Origin: Hydrogenovibrio sp965140365
GTDB taxonomy: Bacteria; Pseudomonadota; Gammaproteobacteria; Thiomicrospirales; Thiomicrospiraceae
Reading direction: 5' to 3' (one strand)
Length of the DNA stretch: 64,000 bases
Assembly (NCBI GenBank): GCA_965140365.1
Contig: OZ223196.1
A program made the position numbers and the translations under genes. The first letter of the stretch is position 1, and each line of letters begins with the position of its first letter. Positions 35,600 through 44,948 of this stretch are shown piece after piece. The notes below the pieces were generated by a model. That model did no database searches and was not told the origin of the DNA. It was given only the letters and a program-made list of their open reading frames with translations.

Positions 35600-37471
35600 T
35601 CAAAATTTAAATAAATTCTTTAACTTGTCTCCGACCGCTTTTTCCGCTTCTCCCCCGGCCTGCTCTTTCACCAAGGATTCAAAATCGAAATTCAGCATTT
35701 TGTCCAGACTGGCGGTTTCTTTGCCCAGTTCGGCTTTATCGCCCAACAGTCCATTCAACTGCTGGTTAATCGGCCCCAATTGTTCCTGAAGCTTAGCATT
35801 CAACTGATCTTGAAACTCCGCCTTAACCTGCTTCAACTCTTGGCCCAACACCTTATTGAAGGCGCCGGACAGTAACTTATCCAGATTCGAACTGGCGTTG
35901 ATACTCGGCGCGGTCACGGCACCGGCAATGTCTGCTTTCACCTTGAAGGCTTTCACCTCGTCAAATAACGGTGCGATGTAACGTTTCACCTCTTTCGAAG
36001 CACTCTGCTTGACGTTCATCGCCACATCTTGATACGCCATATCGACCACGGCATTGACTTCATCCATGCCGACCAGCGAGACTTTTCCGGTCACATCAAC
36101 CGTTCCGTTCTCCATCACCACCGGCAAGGTTTTGTCGCCGGAAATCGTCCAATCTGAAATTCGGTAGCCGTCCCAAACGATGTTGGCTTCATTCAATGGG
36201 GCTTCCGGATTGGTAAAATTACTTTCACCCATCACACGCAAGGCTTGATCTTGCCCTTTCGGTTGGCCCAGCACTTCAAACAACACCGGCAAGCGGGTGG
36301 TCGGATGATCAAACGTCACCTGACGGACACGAATATCGATATCCCCCCAATCCAAAGTGCCGGAACCGTTAATGCGCTTGATAATGAAATCCGGTTGCGG
36401 ATCATATTCTGGAAAAGCAACATCCACACCAAAGGCTCGCTGTGGTGCCTGCTCTTCGGCTTCGTTCGTCTGCTCGGCCTGCATGGTTTTCAGTTTAGCG
36501 ATAAACGGCTCCAGCTTGCGATACCAGCTCAAACCTTCATCCGTCCAATATTGAATTTGCGGCCCGAACAATAAATAGGTCACATTGGATAAGCCGGATT
36601 GATTCAACGAATATTTCGACATCAAGCGGTTGTAATCCTTTTCAGGCAAATCTTTCAACGCCACCACTTCTTTCTGGATTTTCGGCAACTTGTTCTGCAA
36701 TAAATCCTGAGCTTTTTCCAACGTTTTCTTTTTCGCTTCCAATTCCGACTGCAGTTTTTCGAACTCGTCCTTTTTCGCCAAAATCGACTGCATATCGTTT
36801 TTGCCACCCGTTAAGGATTCAAAGCGCTTTTGATAATCCTGAATTTCGGCATCGGACGGCAGCTCCTTCTGCATTTCCGACCAGGCCTGGTCGATTTCGT
36901 CCAATTGCGCCTGAACCCGATTCGCGGCTTCCAGCGTTTCCAATTTTTCACGCGCCAGTATCTCGCTCGGATCGGGCAACGCCATGTCCGGCATGGCAAA
37001 CCCGCTGGATTTCGAATCTTTTTCCGCGGTATCGGTCGTCTCGGCTTTCGGTGCCTTCGCCAAAGCACCGGAGGTTTCGCGCGCCTGATGCATCGCCAAC
37101 CCAGTGAAATTGACATCTTCAATTACCGTGCGTCCGGCAATCAAATGGTACAAATTCAAGGAAGCGCTGAGGCGGCTCAACACCAACAGGTTTTCCATCG
37201 GTTTGTCCGGGTCGGTCACCTGCAATTCACGTAACCCGACTTCAATCGGCATAATGCCCAAATCCAAGCTGCCGATTTCGATTTTCGCTCCCCAGGCTTG
37301 GGAAGCGTAATGTTCCAACTGACTTTTCAAAAGGGTGGTGAAGCTCAGATAACCGATGGCCACGACCGCCACGACAAGGGCGGCAAAAACGCCCAGGCCT
37401 GACCAGCGCACCCAGCCTTTCGGTGCCGGTTGCGACGATTGTGTTTGCGTGTTGTTTGACGTTTCGCTCAT
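35600..37471 (-). CDS. TIGR03545 family membrane-anchored protein
   Basis: 623 aa. One N-terminal membrane helix (about 22-45) precedes an AsmA-like start (FTTLLKSQLEHYASQAWGAKIEIGSLDLGI). A long coiled coil lies around 180-280, and a beta-rich C-terminal part follows. The family is of unknown function; the AsmA-like start suggests a role in envelope lipid handling (inference). Its start overlaps the stop of the TIGR03546 gene by 4 bp, the usual pairing of these two families. The palindrome copy at 36881 encodes Gln-Ala-Trp. Confidence 0.82.
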   Translation of the reverse strand: MSETSNNTQTQSSQPAPKGWVRWSGLGVFAALVVAVVAIGYLSFTTLLKSQLEHYASQAWGAKIEIGSLDLGIMPIEVGLRELQVTDPDKPMENLLVLSRLSASLNLYHLIAGRTVIEDVNFTGLAMHQARETSGALAKAPKAETTDTAEKDSKSSGFAMPDMALPDPSEILAREKLETLEAANRVQAQLDEIDQAWSEMQKELPSDAEIQDYQKRFESLTGGKNDMQSILAKKDEFEKLQSELEAKKKTLEKAQDLLQNKLPKIQKEVVALKDLPEKDYNRLMSKYSLNQSGLSNVTYLLFGPQIQYWTDEGLSWYRKLEPFIAKLKTMQAEQTNEAEEQAPQRAFGVDVAFPEYDPQPDFIIKRINGSGTLDWGDIDIRVRQVTFDHPTTRLPVLFEVLGQPKGQDQALRVMGESNFTNPEAPLNEANIVWDGYRISDWTISGDKTLPVVMENGTVDVTGKVSLVGMDEVNAVVDMAYQDVAMNVKQSASKEVKRYIAPLFDEVKAFKVKADIAGAVTAPSINASSNLDKLLSGAFNKVLGQELKQVKAEFQDQLNAKLQEQLGPINQQLNGLLGDKAELGKETASLDKMLNFDFESLVKEQAGGEAEKAVGDKLKNLFKF

Positions 37472-37971
37472 TTCATCATCCCCGATACAAAACCGGCCCC
37501 TTCGGCGCCTTTCAACAATCGAATAATTTTGAATTTATTCACCCACACCAGGAAGCGCTGGCGATAGGTTTTCACCAGCACCCAGAACAGCAAATAGGCC
37601 GGCACGCTCAGCAGATACGCCGTCACCACACTGCCCATCACAATGGAGTTATTGAAGTGCAGGAAACGCCAGAAAGCGCTGTTGTACAAGTCGGTAAACA
37701 CCGGCTGCAGGGTCTGTGCCTGCAAAATCCATAGGCCGATTTGATTAAAGACCGGATCGAGCAGATACGCCAGCCCGCTGAAGAAAAGCGTCGCTACGAT
37801 GACCGCCGAAAGGTTGACCCGCAAGAAGAAAATCAGCGCCAGCGTCAGGAGGTTGTGAGGGAAAAAGAGCGGGGTCAATCCCAGAATCATGCCGAGCACG
37901 AACGAAAAGGCGATTTGACTGGAATGCTGGTTGGCATTCAGTGCCTTGAACAACTTGATCAATATGGACAT
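37468..37971 (-). CDS. TIGR03546 family membrane protein
   Basis: 167 aa integral membrane protein with about four helices (IAFSFVLGMILGLTPLFFPHNLLTLALIFFL, LSAVIVATLFFSGLAYLLDP and others), related to the DUF2062 type. It is the conserved partner of the TIGR03545 protein downstream, with a 4-bp overlap. Function unknown. Confidence 0.82.
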   Translation of the reverse strand: MSILIKLFKALNANQHSSQIAFSFVLGMILGLTPLFFPHNLLTLALIFFLRVNLSAVIVATLFFSGLAYLLDPVFNQIGLWILQAQTLQPVFTDLYNSAFWRFLHFNNSIVMGSVVTAYLLSVPAYLLFWVLVKTYRQRFLVWVNKFKIIRLLKGAEGAGFVSGMMK

Positions 37972-38008
37972 GCTGTCTCCTCTAAACGAGATGAGTTAAG
38001 TCACTTCC

Positions 38009-40363
38009 TCAGGTCATTTCCTGTGGATCAACATCCAAGGACCAACGTACCTTTTTCGCCTGAGACGAAGTGTAGAGTTCACTTTCCACCTGCGCCAACC
38101 AAGTGTGCAGCCAACCGCGTTGCGCGCTTTGCAACAGCAACTGATAACGGAACCGGCCTTGTCGGCGTAACATGGGCGCGCTGACCGGGCCAAACACTTC
38201 AAGCTCCGGCGCTTCGTCCGACGAATTCACTACCGAGAAATGCGAACGTAATAACGGCATTTTAGCAAAGTTCAGACGGTTTTTAACATCATTTAAGAAA
38301 GCCCAGCCGAACTGCGGGTCTACCGACTCGGCACGCAACAGAATTTGATATTGAAACGGCGGCAAATCCGCCAACCGTCGGCCTTGCAACGCCTGCTCGG
38401 CAAAAGCCCCGTAGCCCTGTTCCACCAACACTTTCAATAACGGATGCTCCGGATGATGCGTTTGAATCAACACTTCACCCGCTTGTTCGGCGCGACCGGC
38501 GCGACCCGACACTTGCACCACCAGTTGCGCCATCCGCTCCGCGGCACGAAAATCGCAACTGAACAACCCTTGGTCAATGTCCAGCAACCCCACCAAGGTC
38601 ACTTTTGGAAAATGATGCCCTTTGGCCAGCATTTGCGTGCCGATTAAAATATCCGCTTCCCCTTGGCTGGCCTGCTCGGTCAACGCCATCATCTGACCCT
38701 TATTACGCGTGGTGTCCCGATCGACCCGCAGAACGCGATAGTCTGGAAACCAAGCCGCCACGGCCTGCTCCAATCGTTCCGTGCCCTGACCGACTTTAAC
38801 GAATTCGCCGGAACCGCAATTCGGGCAATGTGACGGCGCTTTTTCCTGATGCCCGCAATGGTGACAACGCAGTTCGCCCACCTGTTGATGATAGGTCATA
38901 TTGGCGTCGCAACTCGGGCAGACCGCCTGCCAACCGCAGTCATGACACATCAACACCGGCGCATAACCGCGACGGTTCAAAAACAGCAACACCTGCCCAC
39001 CGCCCTGTAAATGGGTGTGCATCTGCGCTTTCAAAGCGTCGGAAACACCTTCTTCCTGCGGCACACCACGCACGTCCAGCAAACCGACCGTCGGCAAGGA
39101 CGCGGTGCCGGCGCGACGAGTCAGTTTCAACCAATGATAACGACCACTCTCGGCGTTGTAGAGGGTTTCCAATGAGGGCGTGGCCGATCCCAACACCACC
39201 GGCACCTTTTCCAACTGCGCACGGCGCACCAGACAATCTCGCGCTGAATATCGGAAACCGTCCTGCTGCTTGAACGACAAATCATGCTCTTCATCCATAA
39301 TGCACAGACCGAGGTTGTCGAAGGGCGTGAAAATCGCCGAACGCGTCCCCAGCAACACCGACACCTGATGGCTTTTCACCAGCGACCAGGCGCAATGGCG
39401 TTCTTTATCGTTCAAACCGGAATGCATCACCGCCACCGGTGCTTGCAAATAGGCTTCGAAACGCTTGACCGTTTGCGGCGTCAAACCGATTTCCGGCACC
39501 AAAACCAGCACCTGTTTACCTTGCGCGATGACCGCTTCAATCAAGCCGAGATACACCTCGGTCTTACCGCTGCCGGTCACGCCTTCCAGCAGATGGGCAC
39601 TGAAGCCCTTCTGGGCCAACACCTGATCGACGGCCGTTTGTTGCTCGGTATTCAAAATATGACCAGGCCTGGCCAATTTTTCCCTGGCTGGCAGGGCGTG
39701 CAGACAACTTTTTTCAATTTCCTCAACCCAGCCTTTTTCGATAAAACGCTTCATCGGCAAGCGCCAACCGCTGAGCACCGCATTCAATTGCTCGGCGGTG
39801 ACGGCTTCCGTTTGAGCTGACAGCGCTTCGAACAGCGCTTTTTGTTGGGTGGCATTCGCGGCAATTTGAGGGGCGGCTTCCAAACCGATTTCGGTCAACT
39901 GCCAGGCGGGCACGCCTTCCACCGCTAAGGGTTCGCCTTGGCGAACTCGCTTCGGTAACGCGGTTTGCATGACATTGCCGATCGGTTCGTGATAGTAGTG
40001 GCTGGCCCACTGCAACAACGCCATTTCCGGTTCGGAGAAAATCGGCTCGGCGTCCAACACCGTGTCAATGGGTTTGATTTTGACGGATTCAACCTCGGCT
40101 TCGTCGTTCAAGGCCATCACAATACCGGTGTGGCGCTTATTGCGAAACGGCACGGTGACACGGCCGCCGACGACAGGCAGAATCTCGTTTTGCGTTGGGG
40201 AATTGGTAGGGGTTACATCCACCGGGGCCTCTTCCGGTTCCAAGGCCAGCGACAGGTTGGCGGTTTCTGCATGGGTTTCGTCTCCAACCTCGTTCGGGGC
40301 GGCTTGCAACGCATAATCCAACGGTGCCAAAAACGGTCCGGGCACGGCCACTTTTACGAACAT
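38009..40363 (-). CDS. priA: Primosomal protein N' (replication restart helicase PriA)
   Basis: 784 aa from the ATG at 40363 (MFVKVAVPGPF); an upstream ATG at 40411 adds a non-conserved extension. It restarts collapsed replication forks. The N-terminal DNA-binding domain has a ~35-residue acidic insert (DETHAETANLS...) not typical of PriA. Helicase motifs are GVTGSGKTEVY near residue 265 and DEEH. The zinc-binding cysteines are in CHDCGWQAVCPSCD and CHHCGHQEKAPSHCPNC. Palindrome copy at 39663 (encodes Ala-Arg-Pro-Gly). The gap to tetR, 40364-40548, holds nothing I recognise. Confidence 0.97.
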   Translation of the reverse strand: MFVKVAVPGPFLAPLDYALQAAPNEVGDETHAETANLSLALEPEEAPVDVTPTNSPTQNEILPVVGGRVTVPFRNKRHTGIVMALNDEAEVESVKIKPIDTVLDAEPIFSEPEMALLQWASHYYHEPIGNVMQTALPKRVRQGEPLAVEGVPAWQLTEIGLEAAPQIAANATQQKALFEALSAQTEAVTAEQLNAVLSGWRLPMKRFIEKGWVEEIEKSCLHALPAREKLARPGHILNTEQQTAVDQVLAQKGFSAHLLEGVTGSGKTEVYLGLIEAVIAQGKQVLVLVPEIGLTPQTVKRFEAYLQAPVAVMHSGLNDKERHCAWSLVKSHQVSVLLGTRSAIFTPFDNLGLCIMDEEHDLSFKQQDGFRYSARDCLVRRAQLEKVPVVLGSATPSLETLYNAESGRYHWLKLTRRAGTASLPTVGLLDVRGVPQEEGVSDALKAQMHTHLQGGGQVLLFLNRRGYAPVLMCHDCGWQAVCPSCDANMTYHQQVGELRCHHCGHQEKAPSHCPNCGSGEFVKVGQGTERLEQAVAAWFPDYRVLRVDRDTTRNKGQMMALTEQASQGEADILIGTQMLAKGHHFPKVTLVGLLDIDQGLFSCDFRAAERMAQLVVQVSGRAGRAEQAGEVLIQTHHPEHPLLKVLVEQGYGAFAEQALQGRRLADLPPFQYQILLRAESVDPQFGWAFLNDVKNRLNFAKMPLLRSHFSVVNSSDEAPELEVFGPVSAPMLRRQGRFRYQLLLQSAQRGWLHTWLAQVESELYTSSQAKKVRWSLDVDPQEMT

Positions 40364-40548
40364 GACGCAAGCACCTCTATTGCGGCAATTCTTAAACCGT
40401 TTTGCATGCATTCCTCGTCCACGACTCTGAAAACACCCCTGAAAAATAAAATTTATTGTACCCGCTTATCGCCACGAGTTCAGGCGCATCACTTTTTGCG
40501 ATGCGACAAACCTTCGTTAATTGAGTATCAACCACAAAGCGGAGCCCA

Positions 40549-41142
40549 TTAATCAGGCGAAAATTCATTATTGTTACTTGAAATCAGACGCTGCCCCATC
40601 CGGTCACAGGCCTGTAAAACCTTTAATCGAGTACGCTCATCATTCAATGAATTAGCAACCGCGACCCCGCCAATCATCATTGCGGTTAACGAAAGCACCT
40701 TATCGTTATTTGGAGACTCCCCCATAAGTTGCGAAATATAAATCACCAGCTTTTTATAAACCTTCGTATAGGCACCACGCACTTCATCATTTTGATGCGC
40801 TACATCAGAGGTTAAAAAAGCCAGTGGGCAGGATGGTTGCTCATCATGCAGATGACTTTCACACAGATAATTCGTCACCAACTGGGATAAACATTCACTG
40901 TCACTAAAATCCCCCTGCGGAAATCGAGCAGACAGTCTCAATCGCGCAGCAGTAGTGATCGCCTCCGCATAGAGCGCTTCTTTAGAGGCAAAATGAGAAT
41001 AAAAACCACCTCGCGTCAATTGTGCCGCTTGCATAATTTCATCAATCGAAACCCCATCAAACCCCTTGGCAGTAAAAAGCCGTGCGGCACATTCAACAAT
41101 CCTCTGCCGCGTTTGATGTTTTTTATCTGTCGACCATCCCAT
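40549..41142 (-). CDS. TetR/AcrR family transcriptional repressor
   Basis: 197 aa. The N-terminal helix-turn-helix (IVECAARLFTAKGFDGVSIDEIMQAAQLTRGGFYSHFASKEAL) is typical of TetR. The C-terminal ligand domain contains SCPLAFLTSDVA, as in YcdC/AcrR-type members. It is divergent from a MAPEG gene, and a 20-bp inverted repeat lies between them, so it probably represses that gene and itself. The region 40549-41760 looks more AT-rich than its surroundings, which hints at recent acquisition. Confidence 0.92.
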   Translation of the reverse strand: MGWSTDKKHQTRQRIVECAARLFTAKGFDGVSIDEIMQAAQLTRGGFYSHFASKEALYAEAITTAARLRLSARFPQGDFSDSECLSQLVTNYLCESHLHDEQPSCPLAFLTSDVAHQNDEVRGAYTKVYKKLVIYISQLMGESPNNDKVLSLTAMMIGGVAVANSLNDERTRLKVLQACDRMGQRLISSNNNEFSPD

Positions 41143-41191
41143 ATTTTCCTCCGCGGCTAAATCATCTTATGTTTATCCTACAAGAACTCAA

Positions 41192-41211
41192 AATATGTTC
41201 TTGAACATATT
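41192..41211. promoter_or_regulatory. TetR-type operator between tetR and the MAPEG gene
   Basis: The half-sites AATATGTTC and GAACATATT are exact inverted copies around a 2-bp centre. The TTGAAC inside (41201-41206) can serve as -35 with TAATAT (41223-41228) as -10 for the MAPEG gene, so a bound repressor would block the promoter. Confidence 0.75.
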
Positions 41212-41274
41212 ATGTCCTAAATTAATATTTACCATGATGATTGAATACTGCATTAACAAACCAAGGAGTCGAAA

Positions 41275-41706
41275 ATGACACAAGAATGGATATTTATGCC
41301 GTTATTGATAATGGTATTACTGACGTTTTCAGTCGGTATTCGCATGCTTAATTTACGTGTACAAGCTGTGCAAAAAGAAGGGGTGAACCCACATCATTTT
41401 TTACTTAATAGAGGTGCCAAACTGCCAACCAAGCTTGTTCAGGTTGAACAACATTATCAAAACCTTTTTGAGCTACCGATACTGTTTTATCTATTGGCCG
41501 TGATACTGTTTATCACCCAACAAGTGACAATTTGGCAATTTGCTCTTGCATGCGGCTTTGTCGCCTTCCGACTTTGGCACAGTTGGATACACCTTGGAAA
41601 CAACCATCTCCCCGCACGACGCAATGCCTTTTTAGCCAGTACTTTTCTGCTGGCGACAAGCTGGCTAACGTTAGCGATTACCCTGATTATAAATTCCATT
41701 GGATGA
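41275..41706 (+). CDS. MAPEG family membrane protein
   Basis: 143 aa with four membrane helices. The features LRVQAVQKEGVNP and the loop NHLPARRNAFLAST are close to prokaryotic MAPEG proteins (membrane-associated eicosanoid/glutathione metabolism). Such proteins may act as glutathione transferases or peroxidases; the activity here is unknown. AAGGAG lies 8 nt before the ATG. Probably controlled by the divergent TetR protein. The next 250 bp (41707-41958) hold no gene. Confidence 0.83.
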   Translation: MTQEWIFMPLLIMVLLTFSVGIRMLNLRVQAVQKEGVNPHHFLLNRGAKLPTKLVQVEQHYQNLFELPILFYLLAVILFITQQVTIWQFALACGFVAFRLWHSWIHLGNNHLPARRNAFLASTFLLATSWLTLAITLIINSIG

Positions 41707-41958
41707 AGTAGGATATTTCTAAAAAACGTCATCCCACAATTAAACCCCATTAAAACGAAAAGCTAGAATCACGAAAGAGAACGTCGCGAAAAATATTTCT
41801 CGTGGTATTAAAAAACAGAGTGAATACAAAGTTGTAAAATATTCGTGACCGCATAGTTTATGTGGATTTTCCATCGCCATTTGCCATCGAACCCGTTACA
41901 CTATGCGCATTCCTTACCCTTGGAATTGATTCTAAAACCTGAACAAGGATGCTAAACG

Positions 41959-42531
41959 ATGCTTGAAGACCGCCGTTATTTTACGCTGATTCACCGTTTG
42001 ATTCACTGGGGCATCGCTCTGACGATGTTATTTATTCTACTGACCGTGCTGTTACGTATGGGGTGGATGGAGAAATACGGCATGGCCGACGTCCTGACCA
42101 CGTCACCGCAAATGGCGGCTTACGACATCAGTCAAGAAGACGCGGTCAAAGCCGCCAAAACGATTCGTGGCAATATGTTCCAGTGGCATTTGTATGCCGG
42201 TTATCTGATGGGCGTATTACTGCTGGCGCGCTTGGCTTATACCACCTCGCAAGGCATTTTCTACAAGGGTCCTTTCAACCCGCAAGCCAGTGTGCGTGAA
42301 AAGTTCCAGGCCTGGGTGTATATCGTGTTTTACACCGGTGTCGCCCTGTCGGTCATGACAGGCCTTTACATCAAATTCGGCCCCGACGATGCGCTGGGCG
42401 ACATCGCTAAAGACATGCACGTGCTGGCACTGTGGTATCTGGTGCCTTTCCTGATTCTGCACCTGGGCGGCATCGTACTGGGCGAAAACGGCAAAGAAAA
42501 GGGCATCGCTTCGAAAATGATCGGCGGGTAA
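41959..42531 (+). CDS. Cytochrome b561-type membrane protein
   Basis: 190 aa with four membrane helices. Paired histidines (LIHRLIHWG in helix 1, MFQWHLYAGYLMG in helix 2, KDMHVLALWYLVPFLILHLGG in the last helices) fit two b hemes. It probably mediates electron transfer between quinone and a periplasmic partner. Its end faces the terminator of the sulfur module on the other strand. The palindrome copy at 42306 encodes Gln-Ala-Trp. Confidence 0.88.
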   Translation: MLEDRRYFTLIHRLIHWGIALTMLFILLTVLLRMGWMEKYGMADVLTTSPQMAAYDISQEDAVKAAKTIRGNMFQWHLYAGYLMGVLLLARLAYTTSQGIFYKGPFNPQASVREKFQAWVYIVFYTGVALSVMTGLYIKFGPDDALGDIAKDMHVLALWYLVPFLILHLGGIVLGENGKEKGIASKMIGG

Positions 42532-42553
42532 TCGCTGACAAGTTCAGCGCCAT

Positions 42554-42588
42554 AAAAAAACCGGCTACCCCATGACAGGGCGCCGGTT
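42554..42588 (-). terminator. Intrinsic terminator of the sulfur module
   Basis: The arms AACCGGC (42559-42565) and GCCGGTT (42582-42588) form a stem. On the minus strand it is followed by seven Ts (42554-42560), 24 bp after the rhodanese gene. Confidence 0.8.
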
Positions 42589-42611
42589 CGTATCCAAAGC
42601 AGAGCGTTCGG

Positions 42612-43199
42612 TTATTTTTTGTAATAAGCCTTTTTCGGGTCGATTTTATAGGTCCACGGCAAGCCAGAATTCTTCCAACCGTTTTTCAAACGAAAGCCTT
42701 TGTGTTCGCCTTCTTTGATTTTGCCGCCCTCAAAACCGTCCGTCATAATATAGACGTTTTTGTAACCGTATTGATCGAGCATTTTCGCCGCCGGTTGGGC
42801 ACGGGATGAACCGGAACGGCACATCATAATATAGGTACTGTCTTCATTAGCGCCTAACTTATAAGCGGCTTCTTCCAACTCGGAAACAAAGGCATCGTTG
42901 TTAATGGATTTATAACGCGGCTTTTTCGAGTCCATCTCGTTATAGACAAACAGCACCGACGGAATCATAATCTGTGCCATGTGCGTATTCCCGACGAACT
43001 GCCATTCTTCCGGTGTGCGGACATCCACCAAAATCACCTTGTCGTCTTTTTTCATCATCTCATAGGCTTCTTTGGCATCCACATACAATCCTTGCGGCGT
43101 ACGTTTTTTCGGATCCTTGGGTTCCGGCGAGGCCATAGCCCCTTGAGCGAACACATTCACAAACAGGGTAGCCAATACAATCCATTGCAGTTTTTTCAT
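42612..43199 (-). CDS. Exported rhodanese-domain protein
   Basis: 195 aa with a Sec signal peptide (cleaved near ASA/ASPE, residue ~24). One rhodanese domain carries the active-site Cys127 in MMCRSGSSRA and an EDR-like VDVRTPEEW. It is predicted to bind sulfane sulfur as a persulfide in the periplasm. It is the last gene of the module, 127 bp after the DsrE gene. Its partners are probably the other thiol proteins of the operon. Confidence 0.88.
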   Translation of the reverse strand: MKKLQWIVLATLFVNVFAQGAMASPEPKDPKKRTPQGLYVDAKEAYEMMKKDDKVILVDVRTPEEWQFVGNTHMAQIMIPSVLFVYNEMDSKKPRYKSINNDAFVSELEEAAYKLGANEDSTYIMMCRSGSSRAQPAAKMLDQYGYKNVYIMTDGFEGGKIKEGEHKGFRLKNGWKNSGLPWTYKIDPKKAYYKK

Positions 43200-43326
43200 A
43201 TCGTTTCCTTTTCATTCAACGTTAAAGAGATAATCGATGGGTTAAAAATAGGGAAAAAACTGCACAACGGAGCAGAAGTGCAGAAAATCAGCTGTCATGA
43301 TTTTTTTCGAGAGACGGGTTCCGTCA

Positions 43327-43803
43327 TTATTGAATCTTGATGTAGGAGGCACCACCTTCCTGAAGTTCAGCCAAATGGACCACACCGGAAGGCACAACCT
43401 CGACGCCGTCGTATAAGTCCGCGGCTTTCATACCGAACCCGGTCAAGGTGTTGTTGCACACCGCAAGCTTGACGTTACGCATGCTATGCAGTCCGTCCAA
43501 CCGCCCTTTGAACTCGGCACGACGTTCTTTCAGTTGATTGTTGATTCCGGCTTTGTCGGTATCGGTAATGAAACGCGCGCCTAGGCCGACAAACACAATA
43601 CTGATGTCATACTCCTTAAACTGGTTTTCGTACTCATTCAACATATTATTGATGGACGTTAAAGTCGCCGAATAACGATTCGCATCGTCAAAATCAACGT
43701 GGTATACCACCTTAGCCACTTCGACGGCCTGAGCCGGCAAAGCCCAGGTCAAGGGTAACCACAACAGTAAGAACAACCAGTGAAATCCTTTCAATTTTTT
43801 CAT
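43327..43803 (-). CDS. Exported DsrE-family protein
   Basis: 158 aa with a signal peptide (ending ALPAQA). The mature part has the DsrE-like alpha/beta fold (KVVYHVDFDDANRYSATLTSINNML, ISIVFVGLGARFI) and a single conserved cysteine, Cys116 (LAVCNNTL). That position is the usual sulfur-carrying cysteine in DsrE proteins. Periplasmic members often lie beside sulfur-oxidation genes. It is likely a sulfane-sulfur carrier of this module. It lies 17 bp after the metallo-hydrolase gene. Confidence 0.85.
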   Translation of the reverse strand: MKKLKGFHWLFLLLWLPLTWALPAQAVEVAKVVYHVDFDDANRYSATLTSINNMLNEYENQFKEYDISIVFVGLGARFITDTDKAGINNQLKERRAEFKGRLDGLHSMRNVKLAVCNNTLTGFGMKAADLYDGVEVVPSGVVHLAELQEGGASYIKIQ

Positions 43804-43820
43804 AATCCCTCCTGAGCGGG

Positions 43821-44858
43821 TTAAAAGAGCGATTGCTCCGCTTCGGTATAAGCGAAACTGACGAACTTCCCGATTTCGTCAAAGCCCTCGGTGTTGTCTT
43901 TGAACTGACTGACACGTGGGTCGGCCAGCACCATTTGTTTCGCTTCGGAGATGGTCATACCTTCTTCAACCGCTTTGGCCGCATTGTCGTAAATACCGTG
44001 CATGATATCTTCGTAGTTTTTTAGCAGTTTTTCATGCCCCGGCTTACCATGCCCCGGCATCAACAGCCGATTGCTCATGTCATCGCGAATCACTCCCAGG
44101 GTTTTGATATACCCTTGAAAAGACGTTTCGCTTGGATTTCCGATACGGTGATCCATAATGATGTCACCAACATACAAAGCTTTGTCTTCGACCACTTCCA
44201 CCATGATGTCGACCGGCGAATGCGCTGGGCCATAACTGTGGACTTTCAGGGTTACATCACCATATTGGAAAGTCTGACCGTTTTTGACGCCGGTATTCGG
44301 AGCCGTCACCTTAGTGCCGTCCACCGCGCCGTTGGTCGCCTTATGCATTTGGTTCAGCCAATCATCACCCACCGCGTTAGTGATAGCGGTAATCGCGTCC
44401 GGATGAGCGTAAATCGGCAACGATGGGTCCGCTTCGATAAACGCATGATTGCCCAACCAATGGTCGCCGTGATAGTGACTATTGAAGGCCGCGACAATCG
44501 GTTTATTGAAGTGCTGTTTGATCATACGAATCGCCATTTCACCGATTTGAACCGAGGTGCCGGTATCCAACACCACAATACCTTTCGGAGTATCGACCAA
44601 ATAAATATTAGCGAAAAACCCTTGATTTTCAGGGGTCGGCCAAGCGCCTCGGGCATACAGCACCCAAATATGGTCGGTTAACTTGACCGGTTTAACGTCC
44701 GGCACTTCGGCGCCTCTTTTTGGCATGGCCCAAGTCGCTGTGGAGGCCAGCGGTAAAACCGCCGCCCCGGCCGCCAACCCAAAAAAGCGTTTCATCAGAT
44801 CGCGTCGCACGCGATCCACCATTTGATCTTTCTGATCCTGTGAGATTTGTTGACTCAT
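43821..44858 (-). CDS. Tat-exported metallo-beta-lactamase-fold hydrolase, SoxH-like
   Basis: 345 aa. A twin-arginine motif (Arg18-Arg19 in VRRDLMKR) and hydrophobic stretch (FFGLAAGAAVLPLAS) form a Tat signal. The zinc motif HYHGDH is at 128-133, with further ligand motifs YGPAHSPVD and MPGHGKPG. It resembles SoxH, a poorly understood hydrolase of sox loci, and quinoprotein-associated metallo-hydrolases. A thioester or persulfide substrate is possible (inference). TatABC at 20807-22713 would export it already folded. Confidence 0.85.
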   Translation of the reverse strand: MSQQISQDQKDQMVDRVRRDLMKRFFGLAAGAAVLPLASTATWAMPKRGAEVPDVKPVKLTDHIWVLYARGAWPTPENQGFFANIYLVDTPKGIVVLDTGTSVQIGEMAIRMIKQHFNKPIVAAFNSHYHGDHWLGNHAFIEADPSLPIYAHPDAITAITNAVGDDWLNQMHKATNGAVDGTKVTAPNTGVKNGQTFQYGDVTLKVHSYGPAHSPVDIMVEVVEDKALYVGDIIMDHRIGNPSETSFQGYIKTLGVIRDDMSNRLLMPGHGKPGHEKLLKNYEDIMHGIYDNAAKAVEEGMTISEAKQMVLADPRVSQFKDNTEGFDEIGKFVSFAYTEAEQSLF

Positions 44859-44948
44859 GTGTGTCTCTTTTTTGTTTCGATTAAGATTGAAACCGGCCCT
44901 GTGACCGGCTAGAGGACCTCTGAATCAGAGATTCTCTAAATTAATGCT

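Noticed and set aside
38830..39820. Open plus-strand frames antisense to priA
   Set aside because: Products have no recognisable domain and the opposite strand carries all PriA motifs.
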